Shown here one piece after another: positions 1 to 13,136 of a stretch of 64,000 nt of DNA; positions within the stretch are counted from its first letter, which is position 1; each line of letters begins with the position of its first letter. A model generated the notes under the pieces. It was not told the origin of the DNA. It ran no database searches and saw nothing but the letters and a program-made list of their open reading frames with translations. The stretch lies in the NCBI GenBank assembly GCA_035771175.1, contig CM069595.1, forward strand, positions 3,204,094-3,268,093. The letters are read 5' to 3'. A program made the translations under genes and the position numbers. The DNA is from Paratinospora sagittata. Taxonomy: Eukaryota; Streptophyta; Magnoliopsida; Ranunculales; Menispermaceae.

Positions 1-145
1 CGAGCGTGTGATACTCGACGAACACCTTGTTTCGTCTTGCATTCGATCTGAGCACAGTAGCGACGTACCATGCGCCTCTGAGACCGGAGTCGTCGCTGCT
101 CACTTCCACCACGGTTCCTTTGATGAAGAAACTCGTGTTTGCCAT
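1..145 (-). CDS. Agenet/Tudor-like domain protein, N-terminal fragment
   Basis: Only the first 48 codons lie in the window; the gene continues past position 1. The protein begins MANTSFFIKGTVVEVSSDD, followed by a GLRGAWYVATVLR segment and KVFVEYHTL. The pattern G-T-x-V-E-V-x-S...G-x-W-Y-x-A-T-V is typical of plant Agenet domains (Tudor-like, often in DUF724 proteins), which bind histone tails or act in RNA transport. The ATG at 143-145 is the first in this frame and sits just before the conserved domain, which is normal for the family. Positions 146 to about 470 upstream hold its presumed 5' UTR and promoter. The domain call rests on pattern recognition over a short stretch. The exact family member cannot be told. 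Confidence 0.72.
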   Translation of the reverse strand, partial: MANTSFFIKGTVVEVSSDDSGLRGAWYVATVLRSNARRNKVFVEYHTL

Positions 146-1370
146 TGTTGCGGAAATGATGATCGACGGAGAAGCTCTGGTTTTAGTTAGATCTTTTTTG
201 TTACATTTTTTTTTTTTTGTTGGGAAGTTAGGGCGGGAAGAAGATGGGAAAGATTGGAGTTTTAGTGAAATTTGAAAACCTAGAGAGAATAAGAGAGATG
301 CCTAGAAATAGGAAGCTACTAATAAGCACTGAGAACTGAGCGCTGGTTCGTTCATCTTGACAGTTCGAGTTCTCTGTTTCTTTGCTCGATTTGGCGGGAG
401 AGGTACAGAAGAGAGACCGTACTTACCTGTTCTGTCCCCATTAATGAATATTCTTATGGAGATTGGAGAAATGAGGAAGAGATAACTATGAAAGTTACGC
501 GTACAAATTAAAATAAGGAAAATGTTATTTTAACCAAAAAATGCAACATCGTGTATAATTATACAACCATAGTCATTTTATTATTGTGCTACATGTGTTC
601 AACTACATACACATTCCATGAATATGATAATTTAGTTGTATATGTAATTACATTTTTTCGTAGTTAGAATAAAAAATTTCGTAGTCGTTTTATTATTATT
701 TTTATTATTATTGTAATAATAAATCGACCATTATTGCTATAGAATCATAGGTAGAAGTACCACATTTAGATGATAAAATTGCATTTAAGATGCAAAAGAC
801 TCTGAACGTGTCTTACACATCTCAAGCATACACAAGTATAGCAATGTGGAAGGCATCTCAGATCGTATGGTAATTAAAGGAATGTATGAGAATAAAAAAA
901 AAAAGAATAACTATATGTTTTTCATTTATCATTCCAACTTGTGTATAAATATAAATGAAATATCCCCTACAAAAATGGATTGTTTCTTACATCACAGCAA
1001 AAGAATAATTATGCCTTCAAAATATGACCATTACTGAACACTACAAAAAAACAAAAATTAAAATAAAAACCTGACACTCACTAAATTACAGATTGGAACT
1101 GCACATCAACTAGTGATGAGCAAGACAATAATCCCGAGTTCGTGACCTATAACCTCAAAAATGATGATGAATCTGCTCCTACAGAAATCGTCAAGCTATT
1201 GGGGTATTGTTCTGTCAAAAGAAGCAAGAAACGAAGGAAAGGCCTTCGTGATATTCAACAAGACTAACGAAAGAAACTGCTCTCACTGTATTAGCAGGCT
1301 AAAAATATTTAAGCTCACAGCAAAAGCTGTAATCCTACCTTCTTCTGTGGTTCTTCTCATTCTCACTTTC
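146..1370. other. Intergenic region between Agenet gene and IF-2
   Basis: This stretch holds the presumed promoter and 5' UTR of the Agenet gene on the left and the 3' UTR of IF-2 on the right. The middle (about 500-1000) is AT-rich with short ATT runs. I see no coding exon, RNA gene or clear repeat. Confidence 0.6.
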
Positions 1371-4300
1371 TCAGCACTCTATCCGAACAGCCCCACTTTC
1401 TGAAGATACAAATTTGGGCTTCCTGCTCACTTGCTCCAAGCACTGTATGATGTCTCCTACCTGGAAATCATCACAATCACGTATCACAAGACCGCACTCA
1501 GTCCCCTTGGCAACCGTCTCTACATCTTGCTTCTCCCGTTTTAACGATGCACAACATCCCTCAAAGACAACCTCCCCACTCCTCAAAAGCCTCATTATTG
1601 ATGACTTGGTGAATTGGCCATCTATAACTTTGCAGCCAGCAATCTTGACGTCCTCTCCCTTTGCTTTGCTTCTACCCTTGAGCTCAAAGATGTTCAAAAC
1701 CTGAGCCTCCCCGGCTACCTGCGTTTCTAAAATCCCCGGGGCCTTTTCTACAATAAAGTTTCCCATGTCCTCCAAAAGGTGGTAGATAACCCTGTGGTGT
1801 TTAATCTACAAGAAAAGGAAAGCAATATTCATGATCATTAATCTGGGCACCAAGAGGAATTCAAAGGTGTCACCATTCCCGACACCTGAACTACTGAAAC
1901 TATGTATATATAAGTTGTGAGTCTCAAAAACAAAATGCCTTAAAAATGAATTCGCAATATGATGTGAACCAACATGGGGTTAGTGTGATGGCTAGGAAGC
2001 CACATCAAGAAGCAGGAGTCTTAGAGTTCAAATCCCACCCAAAGCAAGCCACTTCATATAGAGTGTCCAGTGTGTGAGGATAGGGAGGCTTGCACACACC
2101 TAAAAGGGACTAGTTGGGTTCTCTAAGAAGCCGAAATACCCTTGAATATAAAAATATATATAAAAAAGCACAGATAAAAGAAACCTGATCAAAGCACAAA
2201 AATATGGAAATAGAAAGATTATGCCCTCACAACTGATTGTTAGACTATAATTAATGATAAGGCTTGGAGGTCCCCAAGGAAAATAATACCAGTTTGCAAA
2301 CAAGATAAACTATAGTCATCCTACAGGGAGTTGCATCAGGTAACTTCATAATGTAATGTTTTTACAAGACCAACCTCTTTGCAGGCCTAGTCTCTTCAAA
2401 TTTCAAAATCAAGTTCACTGAAGAAGTTCATCATTTTCTGGGTGGTTTTTTAATTTTTGCATGAGGAAATCCATGGTGCACTAAAGACAGCTATCACTAA
2501 AAATCAGGCAGCAAAACCCATAATACACTTGACAAAGATAACAAAGCGAAAGATGCAACTCAGCAAAACTGCACTTTTTCTTTCTTATACAGCCAAAGCA
2601 TAAAAAATTTCATGAAAGCTTAAAGAAATGACCAAGGGAAATGCGGTACCTTTACATTGGCTCGATTTGCTGCAAGAACCACAGAACCTGGTGGATTGCG
2701 AATATTGAACCCAACTATGCATGCCCCACAAGCTTGTGCCAAGTCCACATCAGACTGCGAAATAGGGCCAACACCAACATGGACTATATTTACAAAGACC
2801 TGGAAAAGAGGTTGAATAAGGCATCAACAGTCTAGAGAAGAAAGAAAATCAATTTACAATTTCCAAACTTGTTAAATTTACAGAAAAGAAAACCACCGGT
2901 AACATTTTATAAATGGTAACAGTAGCAATTGGGTGCTTATATACAATAGTAAATTGTTTTTTTTAACAAATTAGATGTCATTCAGCTTAAGAAAATCAGC
3001 ATCAGGCAAAATTAAGAACATTTTAGTAACCATGAGCATATGCATCTGAAAGGACACAAGAATTCCATGCTAAATCAGATAAACCAACTTCCAATGATAT
3101 GGAAGACTCCCTGTACTAACTTAGTATATGCACATTTATATGGTCATGAGATCAATGTAGTACCGCTTGGACGGGCTACAACTGCCATAAAAATAATCTT
3201 ACCATAAGTGGAAATAGTAAGTTAGCTACACAATCAGGATCCACCACTGGTATAAGCTTTTGGTAAGCAATGAATTGTGAATTGATCAGTCACAAGAAAC
3301 AAATGTTTGCATACCTGGGGGCTGTTTAGACTCTTCAAAGCATCAGTGACAGCTTGTACAGAGCCCTGAACATCTGCTTTAATTATAATTGGTAACTCAA
3401 CCCTTTCAGGCACATCTTCTAATTCATCAGGAGTTTCAACCCTCTCTTCTTCAATCTTCCTAAGCCTATCTTTCTCCATTTTTTTTTTCCTGCCAGCACT
3501 GAGCATCCTCGCTCTCTCCTCTGAATCCACGACGGTTATATCATCACCAGCCATGGGAAGCCCCCTAAGCCCTTCAATCTCAACAGGCATTGCAGGTGGT
3601 GCCGTCTCGGTCACCTTTCCTAGCATGTCCCTTATAGCCCTTATCCTCCCCCATTCAGCACCCACAACCACATGCTGCCCACAGATCAAAGTTCCTGCCT
3701 TCATTATTGCAGTAGCCAAAGGGCCACGCCCTCTGTCAAGTCTTGCTTCCACAACATAAGCTTGAGCAGGCCCATCCACACAAGCTTTAAGATCCATTAA
3801 CTCGGCTTGGAGAAGTAAAGCTTCCTCCAACTTATCCAGCCCAGTCTTCTTAATAGCAGAGACTTCAACCACTTGGACATCTCCACCCATTTCCTCTAAC
3901 ATCAAGCCTTCAGAAGCAAGCTGATTCTTTACTCTCTCAGGGTCAGCAGCTGGTTTATCACACTTGTTAACTGCAACTACAATAGGAACATTAGCTTCTT
4001 TGGCATGGGACATGGCTTCCAGAGTTTGGAGCATTACACCATCATCAGCTGCTACCACAAGCACCACTATATCTGTGACTGCTGCACCTCTTGCACGCAT
4101 TGCACTAAATGCAGCATGACCTGGGGTGTCAAGGAATGTGATTGATGCACCTGATGTCATCCCCACAACAAATGCACCAAGATGCTGAGTGATGCCTCCA
4201 GCTTCCTTGGCTGCCACAGATGTTTGCCTTAAGGCATCAAGAAGTGAAGTTTTACCATGATCAACATGACCCATTACTGTCACAACTGGTGATCTAGGTT

Positions 4301-7300
4301 GGATATCTGCACCTTTATTGGAATGAAGCCTTCTTACATTGGCTCCTACTTCCTGTTGGAATAATTATTTTTTTTGATAAGAAACAAATGAAACTTGTAT
4401 TAATATTTGTAAGTAAGATGTACATTCTTTTTCACAAGAAATGAAAAGTATATTTTCCAGTCATGCATGATGTTAAAAACAAAATAACCTTCCTACTACC
4501 CAAACCTACTCCTGTTAAAAAATGATTATACTGCCTTCCCGCATACATACAGTTTCCCCAATTAAGTACCCAATCCGACCTGTTGGAATAATTATATTAG
4601 TAATATGCACAGGCAAGGCATATTGCATTCCAAAAAATCAAAATCTCAATGAGGCACCCAATTAAATATCATACTAAACATATTACATGCTTTTTAATAG
4701 AAAGAAGAAGAAAAAAAAGCCAAAAAATAGTACGAGGTTTGGCAGTACACTTGACGGTTGAAGAAATAAATAGAAGAGAACAGTAAGGTATAGGTTTTGG
4801 TCCACAATAAATCAAAATCAAGATAGCTGAATTCTTTATACTTGTTTATGCCACTGCTCAACAGTTGATAGGAGGCAATTCAATAAGGAATAGCGACTAA
4901 TCTCAATCATATGTTGAGTACCTCTATATATTTCTCTTTCATATGATATGGCCATTAAAAAGCTTTTTAAAAATTATAAAATGAATTTATAGAACGGAGT
5001 ACATAATTAGGTCCACCATTTCCAAATTTCCTTGGAAAACTACCTACCAATGAATCCTAATCGGACAGGCTACACCACGTGTCAACAGACTGACTTTATC
5101 CTAAACAAATAGATAAGAAATAAATGAAAAATAGAACTTTCCCTTTGATAAAACTCCTCATGCTAAAATATGACATACCATTGCAACCAGCTCTGCAACA
5201 TCTATGCTGATAGGGTCAAGCTCTGAGTCAAACTTTTCCCCAACATTTACTAGAACTTCTTGCAAAGAAGAAATGGATTCACCAGTACGCTTTGCAAGCT
5301 CTGAAATAGTCATGCCTTCAAAAATATCAATTGTTCTATCAGGCATGGATTTCGCAATTTTCTTTGGTTTAGGAGCTACATATGGAGCTTCAACTGGTGG
5401 TTGGTTCCTGTTGTCCTTTTTCACATATTTCTCTTTCTTGGGAGCCTTTAAACCAAATGATTGTTCATTTCTTCTTCTAGCCAATAGTTCCTGGCTTGCT
5501 TGAAAACACCTATAACATATCACAAAAAGGACAATTCAATCAGTAGGTAAACATAGGGAAATTATTTCAGAGAAGCAAATCCTCTTCCTATGACCATCCC
5601 AAACATGGCACAAGCCTCATTTGTCGCTTTGAGATGATGATGAAGTCTTGAGACCACCTATATATGTAGATGGTTGCCATTATTTGGCATGAGGACAAGC
5701 ATAGCATGAAACTGAAAATGGTATTCTTCTAAAGTACATGAACACAGTTTTCCAGCGAAAAGAAAGCTATAAAAAAAATAAGCATTACTTTGGCTTAGAA
5801 TGTACAAAATGAGACAAATACACCCAAAAAAAAAATCGAGTCTGTCAAGAGGAATACAAAAATCAAGAAAAAAGGGAAAAAAGACGAGATCAATTTACCG
5901 TATAAGTTGTTTAGTTGAAGCCATGCCATTTCCAATGCATTGTAATGAGGGATTGACAGTGAGTCCTGCACTAGAAACAATCAAAAAGTTCAAAGGCAAT
6001 ATTCAGAATGCTGGTTACTAATTATTGAAACTCAAAACATTTTCATTACCAAGAGATCTTATCGATGTGAGTTAAAAAAAATAATAATAATAATAAAAAA
6101 ATACATCTATTTAATAAAACAAATTTCAAAACTATACATTTGTGCATGTAAAATTTAGAGGCAATGTAGAACTAAAGTGGGTTGGGTTAAGTAGAGTAGT
6201 GTTTCTAAAGTATTATAACTATATGTTTAACACATCTTAAGGCGCAACATGTGAGCCCCCGCCTCAAGACGCGTGCGTTGATAACACTGGAGGATAACAC
6301 TATGACCACACATAGTAATAGCACCACTAACAAAATCATTTTTTTTTTTTTTTGAGACAGTGGTATCCTAACAAAATCACTATCACAACCACTACCACCA
6401 CAATTACCCCCATCCTCCATTTTATGTTGTACCTTCTAATATATTTTCAGTTTTCTATCAAAAGAATAGAGGCCACTGAAAATCAAGGTACACTTAAGAT
6501 ATATTTCTCTCTCCTTGATCGTACATGCCAAAATCTTACCGCCTCCTAAAACTTAATCAACTCATGAAGCATGAAGCAATCTCCATCACGTTTCATCCCT
6601 ATGGTCAATGTTATCAAAGAATCTAATATACTTTAGTCAAAGGAACACACTCTTAACTCCAAGTTTTGGCACAATTCAGATAAACCATTTACTTTCATAG
6701 TATCAAGAATTACCAACTAAAGAAGCAGGTAGCTAGTTACACAGATAGTGGTTCATCTTAGCATTCATCTGAGATATGATAGGCAAAAGGTCCACCCAAG
6801 ATAATTTTCAGTTAGTTTTAACACTATGTCTTGAATTGAAAGAGTAAGGAAGGAGATAGGTTCTTCATCAAATAAAAAAAATAAAAAAGGGTAGCCTAGT
6901 GCAGGAATCTCCCACCTATGCGGGGTCTCGGAGAATGGTCATACCACATTTGGGTTTATTGTACACAGCCTTACCTTGCTTCGCAAAAGGCTGTTTCCAA
7001 GACTTGAACTCTTGACCTCATGGTCACACGGCAGCAACTCTTACCGTAGCACCAAGGCTCCCCTTCAGATAGATTCTTCATATTAAAAGAAGATAAAATA
7101 ATAATAAATACAATCACAGATAGAGTAGAATGGCAAAACAAAGTACATTTAGTCCACCCGAGATAAGGATTTTTTGTTCTTGACGTCATTTTGATGTTGC
7201 CAAAACTAGGTCTTCGCTCCAACAAATTACATAAAATTGAATGCCAACTCTAATTTTTAACGTTAGTTCTGTTCATTATAGTGTCAAAGTGAAGGCCTTG

Positions 7301-8044
7301 CTTCATATATGTTCTCAAACTTAGAGTGCAAAGGCCTAAAATTGAATAGTTATGGCAGGTGGGCAGAGATTTTCCATGAGACCAGAGTCAATAGACCTAT
7401 TTAATTTTCATGTTTTCCCTCTTGGGTTTTCAGTTTTACTTCAACCTCTTTGTGAACTCATGCACACTTATCAAACAAAAAATATACTCTTCTTACATAA
7501 TGGGATCTAACAATCAAGTCCTCGTGCAAAAAACCAGGACCTTATGCAAACATACGCACAGAAAGAGTTACAGCAATATATGAGCTGTAAAATATTCATG
7601 ATCTTATTAATAATTCACAAATAACTTAAATCCCCAATTTCTCAATATTCAACTTCATCTACAATTCCTTGTAACCTACATGAGAATGTGATAGTTGAGA
7701 TAATCTCTATCAGGAGAAAATAAACCAGTTTTAAATAGATGTTCATAAATTACCTGATATTCTTCCTCCTGATGCAGAAATTGGTTGAGCATAATCTCTA
7801 ATAGTACTTGAAGTCAAAGCGCTAATGATACTAGCATGGGTAGCCTGAAAATCAAACTCAAGAGAGACCTTATAAGCAACATTGTCTTGCTATGAACCAG
7901 CCACCAAAACAAAAAAGTAATTATGCTATCTAAATAAATCAGAAAATTAGTCAATATCTTTTTGGATGATTTGGACAGCAGGTTGAAAAACTTTGTACAA
8001 TAATATATAAAACTCACCTTTTCCCTTATCGCTCTCCACGCCAT
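1371..8044 (-). CDS. Translation initiation factor IF-2, organellar (probably mitochondrial)
   Basis: Bacterial-type IF-2 GTPase that places initiator fMet-tRNA on organellar ribosomes. Seven coding exons join in frame: 8018-8044, 7754-7844, 5899-5965, 5179-5509, 3315-4352, 2650-2799 and 1371-1805, giving about 712 residues. The start reads MAWRAIREK, close to the start I recall for Arabidopsis At4g11160. The N-terminal extension is much shorter than in the plastid form (FUG1), which favours mitochondria. Visible motifs are an IF2_N-like segment ([18 protein letters not shown]), G1 GHVDHGKT at about residues 200-207, G3 DTPGH at about 247, G4 NKCD at about 301, then IF-2 domains II to IV and a stop after SGAVRIEC. 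All introns are GT-AG. The introns hold an Au-type SINE and another SINE-like element. A 5' UTR exon lies near 9079-9260. Confidence 0.93.
1977..2166 (+). mobile_element. tRNA-derived SINE-like element in an IF-2 intron
   Basis: Within the last IF-2 intron there is a segment with pol III-like boxes: a degenerate A box (TGGCTAGGAAG, about 1989-1999) and a B box (GAGTTCAAATCCC, about 2024-2036). A roughly 100 bp body follows, then an A/T-rich tail (2146-2166). The layout is that of a tRNA-derived SINE. I could not find a convincing target-site duplication, so the boundaries are approximate. Confidence 0.5.
6869..7066 (-). mobile_element. Au-type SINE in an IF-2 intron
   Basis: On the minus strand the element starts AAGGGGAGCCTTGG, has a B-box region (AGAGTTCAAGTC), the internal words GGAAACAGCC and GGTAAGGCTG, and ends in an A/T tail. 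These words and their order match the widespread plant Au SINE as I remember it. It is flanked by a 15 bp target-site duplication, agatag(g/a)ttcttcat, at 6854-6868 and 7067-7081 with one mismatch. It lies in the 1.8 kb intron 5966-7753, in the same orientation as the gene. Confidence 0.85.
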
Positions 8045-9078
8045 TCACAAGTATATCAACTGCTAAAATAAGCAAAAAAAAAAATCAAAATCAAAAGTAA
8101 CTTGAAAAAACTGATACTGACACTACAACAGATTAGTGCATGTGAAAAATGAGTATAAATTTTAATAAAATTAGCAAAGGAATGATATTCCAGGTAAATA
8201 AATATAGAAAGTAGGGCAAGATATGCGTGCCCGAAGTCAAGTCAACTTGATGGCATAGATCAAATTCTCCAAAAAAGCAATAAGCATCCATGTATGTATT
8301 CCATAGAAAACTCAAAACTGTTTATGTAATGGATTGAGTTAATTCCCATTAGCCCCTATTCCTTAATCCAGTTTCCAAGTTTAATGTAAAACTTCAAGGT
8401 CACCAAACGAAATTTGAATTCATGCTTCACGCATAGAAAAAAAAGTTCCAAATTACTGAATTTTCAAAATGTTGCATTAAATAAATCAAGTTCACAAAGA
8501 ACTTACAAAGCGAAGATTCTACATCAAGCGGTAGTAACCCTGGGCGTCATATGACTCCAACCTTGCTCCTCCACAAGCTCACTACGAGGAGAAAAAAAAA
8601 AAAAAAAAAAATTTCTACCATTAGTGGAAACTTAAGGATCGAATACAGCTAAGTCGATATTCAGTTATAGAAATATTAAGTATTTCATAAACTTCAACAA
8701 GAAATTCTGTTGATATAAACCCTACAAGAGCACACAGTCCAGCAATTCAAACATCTCACACTGCCAGAATAGTACCTCGAAATATCTTATCTTTGAATCC
8801 CTGAATCCCCCAAATCAAGTCGACAAATCACATTCAAAAAAAGAAAAAAAAAAGACCTAAAAAAAGACAATTGAAAGATACAATTGCAAAACTTCATCAA
8901 ACAACTTCATTCGTAACTATAGCTCCAGCGATTTAACAATTTAACATCCAGAAAATTATATAGATTGGAATTTTTTTTTACTTTTTTGTTACAGAAATAT
9001 CAACCATTCTATTCGATTGATTAACATAAAAACAAAACCTCGTTTCCTTTAGTACAATCCTCACTTAGCAAATCATAC

Positions 9079-9260
9079 CTTGTTCCTTTCTGGTGGCTCT
9101 ACAAATATAGAGGAAGAGAGAGAGAGAAAGACGCACAGTAGTCGCAACTCGCAAGCGTTGCAGAAGCTGTTCGCGAAGCCCGGTTCGGGCTAATGAGAAG
9201 AACCTTTGCCGAGTCGATGTTCTTCAAGGACGAACCGGCCCCGAGCCGTTTTATAGAGGC
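9079..9260 (-). promoter_or_regulatory. Probable 5' UTR exon and promoter edge of IF-2
   Basis: A relatively GC-rich block just upstream of the IF-2 start carries a CT-repeat leader typical of plant 5' UTRs (minus strand, about 9110-9130). It ends in a good splice donor, AACAAG|GTATGA, at 9078/9079. A further non-coding exon may lie near 8505-8585, where a GTAAGT-type donor is seen. The limits are inferred and the transcription start is not known. Confidence 0.45.
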
Positions 9261-10548
9261 TCACGGTCGAATGGTGCCGCCATTAGGTCCGGTTGGTGCT
9301 ATCTATAATTCACATGAATAATTAACATGTAAAAAAAGTAAATATAATGCACATCTAATAATTTTTTTTAAAGATATTCTCATTGTATAAGATGGTAAAT
9401 ATTTATGACAATATATACATCATAAGAAGATATTTTAATATAAAAATAAAATATTAACAATTTAATTTTATATTTATTTAACCTAACTCAAATCAAACTT
9501 GATTATAAACAAAGTAAACTGAACCAAATGGACGAGTTTAATTCAGTTTCACAGTTTGAACTAGCCTATTAACTCTTCTAAAATAGGTATAACTTTCAAA
9601 CCCAAAAAATAATGAATTCATTTTCAAAATTACAGGTAAAAATAATATTATAGTTCATCAATTTCACAAAAGAATTGTAAATCAAATTAATATTCAATAT
9701 ATATTATTAGCTACGTACAATAATAAACAAATAGCAATGACAATGTATGTAATTAGTATAAAGAACAATATGAAAAAATAGCAATGGTAGATAAGACACT
9801 CCGTCATAAACTAATACTAAAAAAGTAACAATAATCTTTAAAAAAAAAAAAAAATAATAGCAATAAAAACTTAAAAAAATTATATATGAAATCAACTCAA
9901 CAACGATAGTAATTTATAAAAGAAAAATTCACTAAATGAAATGTTCATTAAAAATTCAAATAAATAACAATTAACACTAAATGAAAAGAATAACTGTCCA
10001 ATTTGAATGATTTGGTTAGAATGTAACCATCCAATATTTTATGGTTGCGTTACGACGGCGAAGGATATTTAGAACGAGGTGATAATTTTAGCTAGTTCAT
10101 GGTTAATAGCCTTTAAGATTAATTAAGACTTTCTAATTAATAGTTAAATTAAAAATTGAGAAGAGTGTTTGAAGTGATTTTTTTACATTTTTTTCTATGT
10201 GTGGGGTGTTGAATTAAATTTCTTTTCTTCTGTGAGATTTTGAGTACAGATGATTAAGGGTCTGTATTAAAGATGATCAAGGAGTAGAAGTTTCATGATC
10301 GAAAGTCATGTCACCTTAGTCGCGCTCACTTGGAAAGAGCCTTCTTGCAGTGTTTGAACGAGGATTAGTCTAGTTACAATGGCGGGACATTCCGTGGAAA
10401 CCACAAAAAAAATAAAAATAAAAATAAAAATAAAAATAAAAAATAAAAGCGAAGAAATAAAATAACAATGGTTAAAGGCTTCACTGTTTGAAGGGTCCGA
10501 TGAGCAAATGCTCGCAGAGGAAACAACAGAATCCGTTTTGTTTTCTAT
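9261..10548. other. AT-rich intergenic region with an AAAAT-type repeat
   Basis: This is the spacer between the IF-2 promoter and the DYW-PPR start. It is strongly AT-rich. A short (AAAAT)n-like tract lies at about 10405-10446. I see no coding signal apart from the immediate upstream region of the PPR gene. Confidence 0.6.
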
Positions 10549-12945
10549 ATGAAATTCACCAAAACCAATCTCTCTGCAGCATTCATCAAACCACCCTGGA
10601 AACGAAATTACATTTCCAAACCAACCTTAAATCTATCAAACTTAGATACCCATTTGCAGAAATGCCTAACTCAGAAGGAATTCAACCAAGTTTACTCTCA
10701 AATGATCGTTTCTGGGTTCATCAGAGACACATTCGCCGCAAGCCGACTTCTCAAGTTCTCCACTGATTCTCATTTCATCCATGTAAATTACTCACATTGC
10801 ATTCTTCTACAAATCGAAAGCCCAAATGGGTTCATTTATAATACCGTAATGAGAGCTTTTTTACTAAGAAATTCTCCTCATTCAACTATTCTCCTGTACA
10901 AATTAATGCTACAGAGGAACGTTCAACCCGATAATTACACTTACCCAATTGTAATTCAAGCTAGTTCTGCAACATTCTCAGTTCAAGAAGGAAGAGAGAT
11001 TCACAATCATGTTGTAAAAATGGGTTTTGGTTCAGATGTTTATGTTCAAAATACTCTGATAAATATGTATTCTGTTTGTGATCAAAATATGAGAGATGCC
11101 CGGAAGTTGTTCGAAGAAGGTGTGATTTTGGATTCAGTTTCATGGAATTCAATTTTAGCTGGGTATGTTCAGATTGGAGATGTTGAAGAAGCAACCTTGA
11201 TGTTCAATCGAATGCCCGAAAAGAACGTAATTGCTTCGAACTCCATGATTGCTTTATTGGGTAAGACGGGTTGTGTTGGTAGTGCGCGTAAGCTGTTTGA
11301 TGACATGCCCGAGAGAGATATGGTTTCATGGACAGCTATGGTGTCTTGTTATGAGCAGAATGAGATGTTTGAAGAGGCGTTGGTGATGTTTTCATTAATG
11401 AATAGCGAGGGAGTCGCACTAGATGAGGTTGTTATGGTTAGTATTCTTTCGGCTTGTGCAAACTTGGGAGCAATCAGGGAAGGGAAGTTGATTCATGGGC
11501 TCAGTATGAGAATTGGAATTGATTCTTATGTTAATTTTCATAATGCATTAATTCACATGTATTCTAGTTGTAGAGAGATCAAAGAATCACAGAGGTTATT
11601 TGATGCAAGCCAGCTCTTGGATCAGATAACTTGGAACTCTATGATCTCTGGGTATTTGAAATGTGGATCAATTGAAGAGGCAAGGAAATTGTTTGACAAC
11701 ATGCCCGAACGAGATATTGTGTCATGGAGTGTGATGATATCTGGTTATGCGCAATGTGATCGTTTCTCAGAGACTTTGGTAATGTTCAATGAGATGCAAA
11801 GACGAAAAGTTAAGCCTGATGAGACTACACTAGTGAGTGTGCTTTCAGCTTGTGCCCACTTAGCAGCTCTAGACCAAGGCAAATGGATTCATGCTTACAT
11901 AAAGAAGAATGATTTAGAGATTAATTCAGTTCTTGGTACAACTCTGATTGACATGTATATGAAATGTGGATGCGTGGAAAATGCATTGGAGGTCTTCCAT
12001 GGGATGGAGGAAAAAAAAGGAGTTTCTACTTGGAATGCTCTCATTGTGGGATTAGCTATGAATGGATTGGTGAATGAGTCTCTTGAGAAATTTGCAGAGA
12101 TGACTAGCAATGGAGTAGCACCTAATGAGATTACCTTCATGGGTGTTTTAGGGGCTTGCCGCCATGTCGGGTTAGTAGATGAGGGGCGCCGATACTTTAA
12201 GTCTATGATCCAATTACATAGGATAGAACCAAATGTTAAGCACTATGGATGCATGGTTGATCTTCTCGGGCGTGCAGGTTTGCTTGAAGAAGCAGAGGAA
12301 CTTATCGAGGGAATGCCTATGGCACCAGATGTTGCAACTTGGGGTGCATTGCTTGGGGCTTGTAAGAAACACGGAGACACTAAAATGGGGGAAAGAGTAG
12401 GAAGGAAACTTATTGAGCTTCAACCTGATCACGATGGCTTTCACGTGTTATTATCCAATATATATGCATCGAAAGGAAGGTGGGAAGATGTTATGGAGAT
12501 CAGAGGGATAATGAGATACCAAGGTCTTATGAAAACTCCTGGTTGTAGCTTAATTGAGGCTGATGGCGTTGTCCATGAATTCCTTGCAGGAGATACTAAT
12601 CACCCTCTTATGGAAGAGATTGAAAAAATGTTGGATGAGATAGCTATAAGATTGAAGATAGAAGGGTATGCGCCTAACACAAATGAGGTTGCTCTTGATA
12701 TTGATGATGAAGAGAAGGAAACTAGTTTGTACAGACACAGTGAGAAGTTAGCCATTGCTTTTGGGATTATCAGTATAAGCCCACCAACACCAATAAGAAT
12801 AATGAAGAACTTGCGAATATGTGGGGATTGTCACAATGCAGCCAAGGCTATCTCCAGAGTCTTTGAACGCGAAATTGTGGTGAGGGATCGCCACCGGTTT
12901 CACCATTTCAAGCAAGGGTCTTGTTCATGCGGGGATTATTGGTGA
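10549..12945 (+). CDS. PLS-DYW pentatricopeptide repeat protein (organellar RNA editing type)
   Basis: A single intronless reading frame of 798 residues. Alternating P, L and S repeats run from about residue 100 to 600, with typical words such as VSWNSILAGY, ARKLFDDMPERDMVSW and VKHYGCMVDLLGRAG. E and E+ motifs follow (WGALLGACKKHGD, VHEFLAGDTNHP), then a complete DYW cytidine-deaminase domain. That domain shows the zinc/catalytic HSE at 730-732, the CGDCH motif at 758-762, and the terminal DYW at 796-798. Proteins of this class edit C to U in plastid or mitochondrial RNA at sites chosen by the repeats. The residues after the first Met could be a targeting peptide, but the exact start is uncertain. 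The RNA target cannot be predicted by eye. It ends 191 bp from the convergent INSIG-like gene. Confidence 0.95.
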   Translation: MKFTKTNLSAAFIKPPWKRNYISKPTLNLSNLDTHLQKCLTQKEFNQVYSQMIVSGFIRDTFAASRLLKFSTDSHFIHVNYSHCILLQIESPNGFIYNTVMRAFLLRNSPHSTILLYKLMLQRNVQPDNYTYPIVIQASSATFSVQEGREIHNHVVKMGFGSDVYVQNTLINMYSVCDQNMRDARKLFEEGVILDSVSWNSILAGYVQIGDVEEATLMFNRMPEKNVIASNSMIALLGKTGCVGSARKLFDDMPERDMVSWTAMVSCYEQNEMFEEALVMFSLMNSEGVALDEVVMVSILSACANLGAIREGKLIHGLSMRIGIDSYVNFHNALIHMYSSCREIKESQRLFDASQLLDQITWNSMISGYLKCGSIEEARKLFDNMPERDIVSWSVMISGYAQCDRFSETLVMFNEMQRRKVKPDETTLVSVLSACAHLAALDQGKWIHAYIKKNDLEINSVLGTTLIDMYMKCGCVENALEVFHGMEEKKGVSTWNALIVGLAMNGLVNESLEKFAEMTSNGVAPNEITFMGVLGACRHVGLVDEGRRYFKSMIQLHRIEPNVKHYGCMVDLLGRAGLLEEAEELIEGMPMAPDVATWGALLGACKKHGDTKMGERVGRKLIELQPDHDGFHVLLSNIYASKGRWEDVMEIRGIMRYQGLMKTPGCSLIEADGVVHEFLAGDTNHPLMEEIEKMLDEIAIRLKIEGYAPNTNEVALDIDDEEKETSLYRHSEKLAIAFGIISISPPTPIRIMKNLRICGDCHNAAKAISRVFEREIVVRDRHRFHHFKQGSCSCGDYW

Positions 12946-13136
12946 GTATTGTGTGAAAGCTCAGATTGATTCCTTATGTTATTTGGTTGGGAGCCTCAAA
13001 ATGAGACCACTTCTTTAAGATGAAGTGTTTCTTATTTACCAATTAAGTGTATTCAAGAAGTCATACAAAGCAACACAATTGTTATTGGTTTTTCTCATCA
13101 GCAGCAACTACGATTGATTTGATCCAGCGTGACAGA

